64,000 nucleotides of DNA from Poriferisodalis sp965226645 (GCA_965226645.1 CBDDDL010000002.1:682001-746000); one strand, 5' to 3'. Counted from the stretch's first letter, positions 28,549 to 38,091 are shown. Translations and numbers: made by a program. The notes: a model not told the origin generated them from the sequence alone.

Positions 28549-28853
28549 TGGAGCGCCCATTCGACGTGGACCTCCTCGACGACCATGACCCGTTCGAAAT
28601 CACCGATCAGCTGCCACATTTGCACAAGCACGGAATGCTCGGCGTGTCATACATCGTTGAAGTCTGACAGAACAGACCGCTCTTCTACCCGGCGCGACCT
28701 CCCGCACACTGGATCATGGTTGCGGAGGTCAACGGTGACGTGCTGGCGGTCCCGCTCGCACCATCAAAGTCCGGTGACTCAACTAAGTGTCGGCCGATTG
28801 GCTGCTACGAGGCACCCCGGTACCTGACAGCTCAATACATGGAGGACCGATGA
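28548..28853 (+). pseudogene. Toxin-like gene interrupted by one in-frame TGA
   Basis: Reading through the TGA at 28665-28667 gives 101 residues in a single frame: DDHDPFEITDQLPHLHKHG, then after the stop PLFYPARPPAHWIMVAEVNG, VLAVPLAPSKSGDSTKCRPIG and a stop overlapping the antitoxin ATG by 4 bases. This looks like a small toxin family found beside RHH antitoxins; from memory, relatives have an aromatic residue at the stop position, so TGG to TGA is likely. Unlike the selenoprotein genes in this window there is no Cys motif nor GG-loop hairpin after it. Either it is inactivated or only fragments are made. Confidence 0.6.
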
Positions 28854-29086
28854 ACACTGAGAGCATGTCGCCTGCTGAGGAATACGAGTTCTATAGCCGG
28901 CCGGAAAACCTGCGACCCCAGGGGCCACCACGACGCCGCGTGACCACCCTGTCCGACCCGATCGCGGTGCGCTTCTCGCCGCAGGTGCTCGAACAGGTGA
29001 AAGCAGCGGCGGCGGCAGATGACCGCTCGGTGTCTTCGTGGGTTCGCCGCGCAGTCGATAACGCCTTGCAAGAATCATCCGCCTAG
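28850..29086 (+). CDS. Ribbon-helix-helix (CopG-type) antitoxin
   Basis: A 78-residue protein. The N-terminal half (MSPAEEYEFYSRPENLRPQG) is a toxin-binding type segment; the C-terminal half is an RHH DNA-binding domain (DPIAVRFSPQVLEQVKAAAA then DDRSVSSWVRRAVDNAL). The ATG overlaps the stop of the interrupted toxin gene (ATGA), so it was co-translated with it. It appears intact even though the toxin is broken, the usual order of decay. Confidence 0.78.
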   Translation: MNTESMSPAEEYEFYSRPENLRPQGPPRRRVTTLSDPIAVRFSPQVLEQVKAAAAADDRSVSSWVRRAVDNALQESSA

Positions 29087-29104
29087 ACGACACGGTCCCC
29101 AACC

Positions 29105-29158
29105 AACGCCGGCTCCCGCGGCTCAACCATGATTGCCTTCGACCTGCGCGAGAGCTGA
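29105..29158 (+). pseudogene. Relic of a dehydrogenase 3' end (18 codons)
   Basis: These 18 codons (NAGSRGSTMIAFDLRES, stop) match the end of the MDR gene at 28438-28491 (SAGARGSTKIAFDLRED, stop). The last 42 bases are 34/42 identical, with changes mainly at third positions. It is either the native end of a displaced copy or the remnant of a tandem paralogue; the toxin-antitoxin genes lie exactly between the two copies. Confidence 0.65.
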
Positions 29159-29163
29159 TCTCC

Positions 29164-29319
29164 TCAGTCCGCCCGGGGGCGTCTCGCCTCGGAACGGACA
29201 GCCCGTGACGGATCCGCCTGGTCAGCTTCGATCTGGGCCACGAGCTCGGGATGCCGCAGCAGAGCGGCTTCATGTGCCGACGTCACGGCGGCGGGAGTTC
29301 GGTCGGCTTCTTCGTTCAC
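29164..29319 (-). CDS. Small hypothetical protein or C-terminal remnant
   Basis: A minus-strand frame of 51 residues (from GTG at 29319) with HEAALLRHPELVAQIEADQ and an Arg-rich end. Codon use fits the genome (GC-rich third positions), and it fills the 270-base gap before mcrB. I recognise no family; it resembles the tails of small antitoxins and may be a truncated gene. The rest of the gap holds nothing I can identify. Confidence 0.3.
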   Translation of the reverse strand: MNEEADRTPAAVTSAHEAALLRHPELVAQIEADQADPSRAVRSEARRPRAD

Positions 29320-29429
29320 ATAGCAAGGACTGCCAGATCGAAGGAAGAGGAGACTGACCGGTCGTCAACGCAATGGACATTGCCCACAGCCGGTCGGCGT
29401 GTTGCACCCCCCGCTGTAGGTTCGCCGCC

Positions 29430-31682
29430 ATGAACGACGAGCAGTATTGGATGCAGCGACTTGACGAGTATTGCAAACAGTTGGCCCGCGAGAGCGTCAA
29501 GGCCAAGACTGTCAGTGTCTACCGAAACGTCACACGACTGTGGATCGACTATTGCCTCGAGCGCGGGCACGATCCGTCACCGAACGACCATGACGTGGTC
29601 GAACGGTTTCTCGATTCCCGAGATGGCATCGCTGAGACGACGAGGTCGACCTACACAAGCGATCTCCGTCGGTGGTTCAACTACATGAACGAGTCGTCAT
29701 CGCAGTTCGACGTCGAAACCTGGATGCAGCGACTTGAGGCCTACATCAAGTGGCGAAGTGAAGTCGGTGGACGGAGCGGCGCAGGCGCCATGAGACCAAC
29801 GCAGGAAAATCTGCGTTCGATCCTGGGTCGATGGGCACGCTACGCCTGCAAGAACAGGATCGATCCTGCCACCTACGATGAAGCCGCGATCGCGCAGTTC
29901 TGCCATGAACAGGGCGGCATCAAGGAATCAACCCGTGGCGATTACAGACGGCACATTCGCAGGTGGTGCGAGCGGTTGCCAGAATTCGAGCGCGCTCGGC
30001 CTGAGCGTCTACCAAAGCTCTTTGCCGAGTTTCGCCGGTCCAGATACCCGACGCCTGACGACGAAGAGAGCAAACTCGCGCGGGAACGATTCCAGCGAAT
30101 CTTGGAATCACTACCGTCGCTCGCGTTCGAAGACCGGGGGCAACTCAAGCAAGTTTGGAGTAGGGGCAAGAACACTTACGGGAGTCCGGGCCAGGTTGTT
30201 CATCTGAATTCGTACCTAAACCAGGCCTCCAGTGCGCAATGGGTCGAACTTCGAGACCTCCTCACTGGGCTGTGCTTCGGGGGAGGCGACCTCGCCTCTC
30301 GAATCGACACGGCCATGAGCCAGAAGGGCATCGGCTCCGCGACTGCGACTCGATTGGCTGCAATCTGCCACCCTGAGCGGTTCATTCCCAACTACGTGCT
30401 CGCGAGAAGCAGCAGCGACAACTGGCGCGGCAAGCTGGAGATGATCGAGCTCGTGGACGAGCTTGGACTCCTTGACGTCGCTGGGACACGCGAGGCACAA
30501 GAGATCCACCTGCTCCATCGTGAACATGGCGGCTCGGGTGCCGTAGTGATGCGCGCGAACGACCTTCTCCTCGAATCGCTCCGTCCTTACTTCACGGACG
30601 ACGATGTCGTCGACACGTGGGGTATCCGAACATTTCTGTATTGGTTGGAGGAGAACTACGGCGATAGCACCGAGACGGTCGATCAATGGATTGACGACGA
30701 GGACCTCGTGAAATTGGCGGACGAGCTGTTGTGCGAGGTGGACTTCCTCCAGGACATCCTGGCCCTGCTTGATGACAAGGGGCAGGTGATCCTGTACGGA
30801 CCGCCGGGAACGGGCAAGACGTACTTCGCGCGGTCGCTTGCTGTCAGGTTGGCGCTGTACGAGGACGAGGGCGACGATGCGTATTCACTGGTGCAATTCC
30901 ATCCGGCGTACTCGTATGAGGACTTCTTCGAAGGCTTCCGCCCTCGGATCGATGACAACGGGCAGATGACGTACGAGTTGACGCCGGGTCCGCTGATTCG
31001 GCTCGCCCAACGCGCGGAGGAGCATCCGGACGAACTGCACGTCATGGTCATCGACGAGATCAACCGGGCGAACCTGCCGAGAGTGTTGGGGGAACTGCTT
31101 TACCTGCTGGAGTACCGCGACGAGGAGATCCAGACGCAATACCGGCCCGACGACACTTTCTCTCTGCCATCAAACCTTTGGTTCATTGGCACGATGAATA
31201 CGGCCGACCGGTCCATCGCGCTGATCGACGCGGCGATGCGGCGACGGTTCCACTTCGTGCCGTTCTTCCCCAACCATGGGCCGACGGCGGGTCTCCTGCG
31301 CCGGTGGATGCAGCGCAATTCACCGGAACAGGAATGGGTCGCCGGCCTGGTTGACAAGGTGAACAGAGACCTGGCCGAGCAGATGGGTGGTGATCACTCG
31401 CTGATCGGGCCGAGCCACTTTATGAAGAGCGACCTCGACAAGGAAAGCCTGCGGCGCATCTGGGAGTACAACATCGAACCGCTCATCGAGGACCAGCTGT
31501 TCGGTCGTCAGGAAGCGATCGAGAGCTTCCGGTTCGGCAGCGTCTGGCGGCGCTACGGATCCGGAGCGACTTCGTCTGGTGCGCCGCCGGCTGAGCCTGA
31601 CGACCAACCGCCTGACCCCGCGGATGAAGCAGGGAACCTCGCAGGTGAGAGCGAGGGCGCTGTCGACAAGGGCGACGCGTAA
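29430..31682 (+). CDS. McrB-type restriction GTPase with two integrase-like SAM domains
   Basis: Motor subunit of a type IV, modification-dependent restriction system, 750 residues. The AAA+ module has Walker A GPPGTGKT (about 457-464), Walker B VMVIDEINRAN (538-548) and the McrB GTPase signature GTMNTADRS (587-595). The target-recognition part is unusual: two tandem segments (residues 24-86 and about 100-182), each starting after WMQRL(D/E)xY, look like the SAM-like core-binding domain of tyrosine recombinases (KTVSVYRNVTRLWIDYCLERG and STYTSDLRRWFNYM; ESTRGDYRRHIRRW). A middle domain has ICHPERFIPNYV. The ATG at 29430 lies 7 bases after TAGGTT, suggesting a leaderless mRNA; mcrC follows with no gap. 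Confidence 0.85.
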   Translation: MNDEQYWMQRLDEYCKQLARESVKAKTVSVYRNVTRLWIDYCLERGHDPSPNDHDVVERFLDSRDGIAETTRSTYTSDLRRWFNYMNESSSQFDVETWMQRLEAYIKWRSEVGGRSGAGAMRPTQENLRSILGRWARYACKNRIDPATYDEAAIAQFCHEQGGIKESTRGDYRRHIRRWCERLPEFERARPERLPKLFAEFRRSRYPTPDDEESKLARERFQRILESLPSLAFEDRGQLKQVWSRGKNTYGSPGQVVHLNSYLNQASSAQWVELRDLLTGLCFGGGDLASRIDTAMSQKGIGSATATRLAAICHPERFIPNYVLARSSSDNWRGKLEMIELVDELGLLDVAGTREAQEIHLLHREHGGSGAVVMRANDLLLESLRPYFTDDDVVDTWGIRTFLYWLEENYGDSTETVDQWIDDEDLVKLADELLCEVDFLQDILALLDDKGQVILYGPPGTGKTYFARSLAVRLALYEDEGDDAYSLVQFHPAYSYEDFFEGFRPRIDDNGQMTYELTPGPLIRLAQRAEEHPDELHVMVIDEINRANLPRVLGELLYLLEYRDEEIQTQYRPDDTFSLPSNLWFIGTMNTADRSIALIDAAMRRRFHFVPFFPNHGPTAGLLRRWMQRNSPEQEWVAGLVDKVNRDLAEQMGGDHSLIGPSHFMKSDLDKESLRRIWEYNIEPLIEDQLFGRQEAIESFRFGSVWRRYGSGATSSGAPPAEPDDQPPDPADEAGNLAGESEGAVDKGDA

Positions 31683-33026
31683 GTGGTTCTCGTCGACTCT
31701 GCCGCGAGTTTGACGATCGTCGACACGGCAGTCGGCGACGGCGACGGCGACGGGGACGGGGAACTACAGCACCTAACCCTCGTCGAATGGGAGACCAAGC
31801 ACCTTCCGCTCAGCGATGCACTCGCTCGGCGTCTCGGGCAGACCAAGTGGGTGTCGGTCCAGCCGGACGTCGAGCCCGGTTGGTGGAGAGTGTCTGCTCA
31901 GCAATGGGTGGGCGCGTTCACTGTCGGCGACCTGCGAGTCATCGTGCGGCCGAAGATCAAGCCCGAGAACTTGTTCGTGCTGCTTGAGGTCGGTCTGCCC
32001 CAGGAGGCTTGGCGACAGGAGGCGTTCGACTACGCGAGAACCGAAGAACTCTTGCCAGCGCTGGTCTCGTTCTTCGCACGGACGGCAGAAACGACGCTGG
32101 CCCGTGGACTGTTCCACCACTACCGGCACGAAGAAGACGATCTGCTCGCGTTGCGTGGCCGAATCGACTTCGTGCGGCAGTTTCGGCGGGGCGGTGTTCT
32201 CGTTCCTATGGCGTGCGCGTGGGACGACTTCACGGCCGACGTGGATGAGAACCGCTGCTTGCGGACTGCAGCGCGGCAGGCGCTACGTGTGCCTGACGTT
32301 CCCGATGACGACCGGCGACGGCTTCGCCGACTGTTGGCTTCGTTGGACGGTGTGGCGGAACCAACCGTCCCGGCAGCGCTGGATTGTCTCGACCGTGTCC
32401 AATTCAGCCGATTGAACGAGCACTACCGGCCGGCACTGAAGCTGGCACGGCTGATACTCGCCAACTTCACCCTGCAGGATCGTCACGGGGACACCGCCGC
32501 GTCCGCATTCATGCTCGACATGAATCGGCTATTCGAGGACTTCGTCACCGCCCGGCTGCAGCGGGCGCTGCGGGGGCGTCTCGAGGTCGCAGCACAGCAC
32601 CGCTCGTGCCTCGATGTCGAAGATCAGGTGCGAATCAGGCCGGATCTCACGTTCCGTCGCGCAGGTAAGACGGTCGGCGTGGCAGACGTCAAATACAAGC
32701 TCGGTCGGGAGGATTCCCGGTTCGCTGCCGACGAGACGGCGGGTCGCCACGGCGACTACTACCAACTGCTCGCCTACACCACAGCGCTCGACCTGAGCGA
32801 AGGCACGCTCATCTACTGCGCTGACGCCAGCGAAGACGAATCCACAAGCCAGCAGGCTTCGACCGGCTCGCTGGCCACGTCCACGATCACCGTCAAGAAC
32901 ATCGGCAAGAGACTCCGTGCGGTGGCCATCGATTTGTCCGGCAGTCCCGGCGACATAGATGCCCAGATCACTGCCCTTGCCAAACACCTGTCGGCCGCTA
33001 ATTCATTCGTTGAGACCGAACCGTGA
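31683..33026 (+). CDS. mcrC: McrC-type nuclease subunit
   Basis: Nuclease partner of the upstream McrB-like GTPase, 447 residues; the GTG follows the mcrB stop directly. An N-terminal region (VGDLRVIVRPKIKPENLFVLL, RGRIDFVRQ, DENRCLRTA) matches McrC. The PD-(D/E)xK catalytic residues are in RIRPDLTFR and GVADVKYK near residues 320-345. A run of GD repeats encoded by GGCGAC units (about 31735-31760) near the N-terminus is unusual. Together the two would cut DNA carrying modified bases, such as phage or foreign plasmid DNA. Confidence 0.85.
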   Translation: MVLVDSAASLTIVDTAVGDGDGDGDGELQHLTLVEWETKHLPLSDALARRLGQTKWVSVQPDVEPGWWRVSAQQWVGAFTVGDLRVIVRPKIKPENLFVLLEVGLPQEAWRQEAFDYARTEELLPALVSFFARTAETTLARGLFHHYRHEEDDLLALRGRIDFVRQFRRGGVLVPMACAWDDFTADVDENRCLRTAARQALRVPDVPDDDRRRLRRLLASLDGVAEPTVPAALDCLDRVQFSRLNEHYRPALKLARLILANFTLQDRHGDTAASAFMLDMNRLFEDFVTARLQRALRGRLEVAAQHRSCLDVEDQVRIRPDLTFRRAGKTVGVADVKYKLGREDSRFAADETAGRHGDYYQLLAYTTALDLSEGTLIYCADASEDESTSQQASTGSLATSTITVKNIGKRLRAVAIDLSGSPGDIDAQITALAKHLSAANSFVETEP

Positions 33027-33140
33027 GCTGCAACCGCCTTCCTGGAGAGTGACAAGCAATAGGGCGCTTCGCGAGTCAGGGTGGGCTGCGGGTGGTAGCT
33101 GTCGCGAGTTGGGGCGGCAACGGTGCCGGGCTGGGTGTCC

Positions 33141-33344
33141 GGGTGTGGTTGGGGGCTGCGGGCGGTGGCTGGTGCCAGTACCCGGTGACAACCGCATATC
33201 CCGTAGCAATCACACATGCAGGGCCGTTCCACGGGTGTGGTTACGGGCTGCGGGCCGCCGCTACGTCATCGGCGAAAGGCCATGGTGCGGCACCGGGCTA
33301 TTCCACGGGTGTGGTTATGGGCTGCGGGCGGTGGCTGGTGCTGC
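33141..33344. repeat. Interspersed repeat GGGTGTGGTT(N)GGGCTGCGGGC, three copies
   Basis: Near-identical copies of about 25-38 bases start at 33141, 33233 and 33307; the second and third share TTCCACGGGTGTGGTTA. Spacing is 92 and 74 bases. They fill the gap between mcrC and the HNH gene, the last reaching into its 3' end. The gap 33027-33314 contains no gene I can support. Confidence 0.6.
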
Positions 33345-34742
33345 GGCGGGTGGCTGGGTGTGGTGGTGTTCTGGCGGCACGAGGCGGGGGCGGCCGTCGG
33401 GTGGGGTGTGGATCTTGGTGTCGTGCTGGTGGAGGTCTTTGTGGCAGGGCGTGCACAGCGACGCGAGGTTCGGCACTTCGGTGAGGCCGTTGTGTTCGAA
33501 GTGTTGGATGTGGTGGGCTTGGGTGTGTTCGCTGGTGAGTTCGCAGCCTATGCAGCCGCCGTCGCGTGCGGCGAGAATCAGCCGTTGGGCGTCGTTGGCG
33601 TTGCGTGTGCGTCCCAGCGCGAGCTGTGACCAGTCGGAGCTGAACACTGCTGGCAGCACGTTGGCGTCGACGGCGTAGTCGGCGAGCATCTGTGCTGACA
33701 GGGGTGTGCCGTCGTCGAGGCGGGGGTTGGCGAGCCGGTCGTTGGCGATGTCGTAGTCCGCGATGATCAACAGGTTCGTGGCTGCTCGCCGCGTGTTGGC
33801 GGTGCCGGCGATGAGGTCGCTGATCGCGTCGGCGGTGAGCTGGGCACGCGTCGGCTCGCCGCCACCGTCGTCGCTGCCGCTGCCGCTGTCGTTGTCGTTG
33901 TCGTTGTCGTTGCCGAAGCTGGCGCGGAGGTTGTTGTCGTTGTTGCGGTGGCGTTGTGATCGCACGGCGGCTTGGATGGCGGCGCTGACGTGTCGTCCGG
34001 TGATGGAGTCGAGCTTGGCGTGCAGGTGCCACATGCCGTCGTCGCCCATGCGCATCGACCCCGAGCGCTCAAAACGCTGCAACGCCAGCTCCGCGTCGAT
34101 CGGGCTGAGCCCCGCCGCGGCGGCCTCGGCTTCGAGATCGGCGTACACCGCCAGGCTCTCATAGGCCAGCGGATTGCGCGCAACGGTGTCGGAGGGATAC
34201 GTGCGGCACAGCTCCAAGAAGTCTTCTTCGCTGCGGCGGTGCTGCTTGGGCGCCTCGTTTGCGATCACCTTGGCGTGAGACGCCTGGATCTCCCCGGCGG
34301 TGAGCGCGTCGAGCGTCGCGGTCAGGTCGTGCTCGACGAGGCTTTCTGCGAGCCGGGACTCGGTGCGTGCCTGGGAAGAGTTCATGCGGGTGAACTCGCG
34401 CAGCTGCCACGCCGCGGACTGAGCGCCGCAACGCGACGTCAGCTCGCCCAACGCAGCCAGGTACTCGCCCTCGACACGGGCCCGCAAAGCCACAAGGCCC
34501 ACGACCCGGTCCTCCAGAGCGCTGTTGCTCAACGCCGCCAGATCGACACCGGCGACGCCGCAGCGCGCCGTGTCGAAATCTGCGGGTGTCGGGCGGGATC
34601 GCTCGACGCCGACGGGATCGCCATCGGCATTGCGCGCCGTGTCGGCGCCGCCGGACCCATGGACAGCGTCGCCGGCCGGGCCGGCCGCGTTCGCGGCGGC
34701 TGCGTCGTCGCGGATGCGATGCCCGGCAAGGTCGGTGAACAT
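33315..34742 (-). CDS. DUF222 / HNH endonuclease (13E12-repeat type)
   Basis: Protein of 475 residues. The first two thirds are a helical DUF222 region (LVALRARVEGEYLAALGEL, LVEHDLTATLDALTAGEIQA), common in actinobacterial multi-copy genes. The HNH domain near the C-terminus has GGCIGCELTSEHTQAHHIQH and NLASLCTPCHKDLH. A tract of Asn-Asp and Gly-Ser repeats (encoded around 33880-33915) interrupts the middle. I start at the ATG 34742; upstream open frame to 34814 is less likely. TATGCT 6 bases before the ATG may be a -10 of a leaderless message. Confidence 0.8.
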   Translation of the reverse strand: MFTDLAGHRIRDDAAAANAAGPAGDAVHGSGGADTARNADGDPVGVERSRPTPADFDTARCGVAGVDLAALSNSALEDRVVGLVALRARVEGEYLAALGELTSRCGAQSAAWQLREFTRMNSSQARTESRLAESLVEHDLTATLDALTAGEIQASHAKVIANEAPKQHRRSEEDFLELCRTYPSDTVARNPLAYESLAVYADLEAEAAAAGLSPIDAELALQRFERSGSMRMGDDGMWHLHAKLDSITGRHVSAAIQAAVRSQRHRNNDNNLRASFGNDNDNDNDSGSGSDDGGGEPTRAQLTADAISDLIAGTANTRRAATNLLIIADYDIANDRLANPRLDDGTPLSAQMLADYAVDANVLPAVFSSDWSQLALGRTRNANDAQRLILAARDGGCIGCELTSEHTQAHHIQHFEHNGLTEVPNLASLCTPCHKDLHQHDTKIHTPPDGRPRLVPPEHHHTQPPAAAPATARSP

Positions 34743-34955
34743 GCACCAAGCATACATATGTTCGCACTTGATTGCAAACATTTGCACGCCCAAGATTCTC
34801 GAAATCTCCGGCAAGCGCCCCGACAGGCCACAGGCCGACAGATCGTTTGCAAGGCACGAAGCCAGCGAAGAGCCGAGTCAGGCCCGCACCCGTCGGGAAC
34901 GCACTTGCATTATGAGTGCGAAGCGCCAGCAATAGGCGATGCCCACACTTGCGTC

Positions 34956-34978
34956 CACTCCCACTCCCACTCCCACTC
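34956..34978. repeat. CACTCC hexamer tandem repeat
   Basis: 3.8 perfect copies of CACTCC, 17 bases downstream of the vapC stop. The surrounding gap 34743-34994 has no gene I recognise. Confidence 0.75.
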
Positions 34979-34994
34979 GTGCTCGGATGGGTTG

Positions 34995-35405
34995 TCAGAC
35001 ACCGGCGCTCTTGCCGGGTGACACGGCGGCGATGCCGAGAGCTTCGGCCGCTGCGATCTGGCGAGCGTCGTAGCTGACGAGTCCGCCGAGGTCGTCGCCG
35101 ATCTGCAGGGCACAGGCGAGGTAGATGGCGTCCAGCGTGCGCAGGTTGCGACCGGGAATCCTGCCGGCCGCATCGAGCATCGTCGAAGTGGGCTCAACGA
35201 GATCAGTGCTCGCGAGCAAGCGCTCGCACTGGTGATGCACCGCGGAGCCTTCGTCTGCGACCGCTCGCCGGGCCTCGGTTCGCAGCAGGGCGCTGGACAC
35301 CAGGTGTCGCTGTGAAGCCCATTGGCGCAGCGCGCCGGATTCGGCTTCGGTCCTGATCAGTTTGACGAAGGCCGACGCGTCGAGGACCCAGATCTCACCG
35401 TTCAT
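34995..35405 (-). CDS. VapC-type PIN-domain toxin
   Basis: Ribonuclease toxin of 136 residues. The PIN acidic residues are visible: VLDASAFVKLI at the N-terminus, a Glu in RTEARRAV, and RTLDAIYLACA followed by LVSYDARQIAAAEALGI. It would cleave tRNA or rRNA when released from its antitoxin, whose gene overlaps it by 11 bases upstream. Confidence 0.88.
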   Translation of the reverse strand: MNGEIWVLDASAFVKLIRTEAESGALRQWASQRHLVSSALLRTEARRAVADEGSAVHHQCERLLASTDLVEPTSTMLDAAGRIPGRNLRTLDAIYLACALQIGDDLGGLVSYDARQIAAAEALGIAAVSPGKSAGV

Positions 35406-35685
35406 CTCGGCGCAGCTCTACGAGTCGCTCGCTCAACGTCGGCTCGCCCGGCGGAGCGGCTAGCAGCGGTGGAAGATCCGCGATCGAAGTTGACAAGCTT
35501 CTGGCGTTCCGGCTGATGAGCCCACGTGCCGCGAGGCGGCCCATGGGGTCATCACTGTGCGGCAGCGGACCGAGCAGTGCAACTGGTTCGCCGCGCACTG
35601 TGACCTCGTAGGACTCACCGTCGGCGACTCTGCGGAGCCACTCGCTGGCGTTCTGGCGGAGTTCCCGCACCCCGATCTGCTCCAT
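35395..35685 (-). CDS. Phd/YefM-type (VapB) antitoxin
   Basis: A 96-residue antitoxin. The N-terminal DNA-binding part is typical of the Phd family (VRELRQNASEWLRRVADGES, YEVTVRGEPVALLGP), the C-terminal part (PPLLAAPPGEPTLSERLVEL) would wrap the toxin. It is translated from an ATG with its own operator and -10 box immediately upstream. Confidence 0.85.
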   Translation of the reverse strand: MEQIGVRELRQNASEWLRRVADGESYEVTVRGEPVALLGPLPHSDDPMGRLAARGLISRNARSLSTSIADLPPLLAAPPGEPTLSERLVELRRDER

Positions 35686-35702
35686 GTGCTACATCGTAGC
35701 AC
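35683..35702 (-). promoter_or_regulatory. vapBC operator over a leaderless promoter
   Basis: GTGCTAC-ATC-GTAGCAC is a perfect palindrome (35686-35692, 35696-35702). On the minus strand it contains TACGAT (35698-35693), a -10 box 7 bases before the ATG. Binding of the antitoxin there would block the promoter directly. The following region 35703-36047 contains no gene I can support. Confidence 0.6.
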
Positions 35703-36344
35703 CAGTGTCGATGGCGTAGGGCGGCGTGCGACTTTCCAACACGCCACGACGACGCCGCAGCCGGCAACAACGAGCGCCCGCGGCCCATGACGCATCGCGG
35801 AGCAATATCGACCTCGACGGCACCCGAATGCTGAAGGTTGCGCCGTGCGGATCCCTCAAGTATCCGCCGGAAGATCCTCAGTCCGACATCACGGCGGCGG
35901 CCCACCAGCACCACTACCCTGCGCCGTTCAGCCTCCGAATGCAGCCTGGGTGAGTTCTACCCGCGCTGCGGCGGAGGCTGATCTCGTTGTAACCCCCCAC
36001 CATCAACTCGGGCCTTGGCCCCTGCATCTTGGAAGAGCGCGCCCCCCGTGCGAATCACAACCCCCTCCCGCCGCCGGCTTGCGTCGGCGGCTGCCTTGGC
36101 CTTCGTGCTCACGCTCGTAGCGCCAACCGGACACAGCCTGGCTCTGAGCACCGAATCAACCGACAGCACCGCTCCGCAGTGGGTAGCTGTCGAAGGCAGC
36201 GTGGTGTGGGAAGCCGACTTGACGGTGGGAGGCAGTGGAGATTCCCGGGGGTACAGCGACGCTGTCGGCGGTTCCCTCACCGATTCGGATTTCTCATGGA
36301 TGGAGACGGACTACTCGGTGACGAGCATCCTGCTCACCGAACCC

Positions 36345-36368
36345 GACTCGGACTCGGACTCGGACTCG
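36345..36368. repeat. GACTCG hexamer tract at the frameshift
   Basis: Four perfect copies encoding Asp-Ser repeats, within 10 bases of the point where the peroxidase gene changes frame. Confidence 0.75.
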
Positions 36369-38091
36369 AGCAACAGTCAGCATCCGCTTTGAGCCTGGAC
36401 TTCCAGGCGAATCCAGCTCGTTGCGGCTGCAGGTCGGCGACGTGGGGCTGAACCTTTCGGACGGAACCCTCGACAGCGCGCAGTTCACCTGGGAAGGCGC
36501 CGACGCCGACTGGAGCACCGACGATCTGGTCTCTCTCAGCCTCAAAGAGCTCCCCCTGAATGTCGCGCTTCGGGCATTTGACGGTCGGAGAAACAACCTG
36601 GACTACCCCACATGGGGCATGGCGGGCACGACTCTTCTCAAGAAGGCACCCAACTCGTACGCCGACGCAGTGTCAACGCCGACCACCTCGCGACCGAACG
36701 CACGCACCATCAGCAACCTCGTGTTCGCCCAAGACGAATCGGTGCCGAACTCTTCACAGGCCAGCGACATCGTGTGGCAGTGGGGACAGTTCCTGGATCA
36801 CGACATCACGCTGAGCTTGGACAACGCCGATGAGCCCCTCCCGATCGCTGTCCCTGCAGACGACCCGGTGTTCGATCCTCTCGGGACCGGCGAGGCCACT
36901 ATCGGTCTCAGTCGCTCGGTCTCCGATCCCGAGACTGGGACAGATGCGCAGAATCCTCGGCGGCAGGTCAACGCGATCACCGCGTTCATCGACGGCTCGC
37001 AGGTGTACGGCTCTGACAGAGCCCGAGCCTCCGCTTTGCGCACCAATGACGGGACGGGGAAGCTCAAGACATCAAGCGACGGCCGACTCTTGCCGTACAA
37101 CGAGCAGGGCCTCGACAATGAAGGCGGCGCGCATCGCACGACGCTCTTCGTTGCAGGCGATGTGCGAGTCAACGAGCAAATCGGCCTGACGGCGATGCAC
37201 ACGCTGTTCGTCCGGGAACACAACCGCCTCGCGGGCATCATCGCCACTCAGAATCCCGGGCTGAGCGGCGATGAGATCTATGAACTGGCCCGCAAGATCG
37301 GCGGCGCTCAGATCCAGAACATCACCTTCAGCGAATTCCTGCCGCTGCTGTTGGGGCCCGACGGCATCGACGACTACGAGGGCTACGACGCAACCGTTGA
37401 TCCGACCATCGCCAGCGAATTCTCGGCGGCGGCGTACCGGGTCGGACACGCCTTGCTGTCCCCCAGCCTCAACCTCCTCGACGCCGACGGGGAGTCAGAG
37501 AAGATCAGCTTGGCAAGTTCGTTCTTCAGCCCTTCGTTCTACAACGGTCATGACCTCTCCGAAGTTCTGCGCGGGTTCGCGGCTCAACAGGCCCAAGAAG
37601 TTGACTCGAAGGTCATCAACGAAGTCCGGAACTTCCTCCAGCGCGAGCCACACGGCATCGCCTTCGACCTGGTAGCTCTGAATATTCAGCGGGGCCGCGA
37701 TCACGGCGTCGGCGACTACAACACGGTGCGCAGCGCCTACGGCTTGACTGCGGTGGAGAGCTTTGCCGACATCTCGACGGACCCAGATGTCCAGCAGGCG
37801 CTCGAGGACGCCTACGTAAACGTCGATGACTTGGACCTCTGGCCCGCTGCGCTGGCAGAAGACCATGAGACCGCAGCGGCAGTTGGCGAGACGCTCCGCG
37901 CCGTCATCTCAGATCAGTTCCGCCGCCTCCGCGACGGCGACCGCTTCTGGTTTGAGAACGACGCCTACTTCACGGCGAACCCCGAGCTCTTGGCAGAGGT
38001 CCGCGGCACCACCCTTGCCGACATCATCCGCCGGAACACCTCCATCGGAGACGAGCTCGATGACAACGTCTTTGTGGTCGCGAGCAACACA

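Noticed and set aside
28665..28667. Selenocysteine at the toxin-gene TGA
   Set aside because: No redox motif surrounds it, and I see no GG-loop hairpin at the right distance.
33141..33344. CRISPR or attachment-site array
   Set aside because: Three irregularly spaced, imperfect copies; looks like local duplication.
35829..35953. Possible 41-residue plus-strand gene before the peroxidase
   Set aside because: No ribosome-binding site, no -10 at the right distance and no family resemblance.
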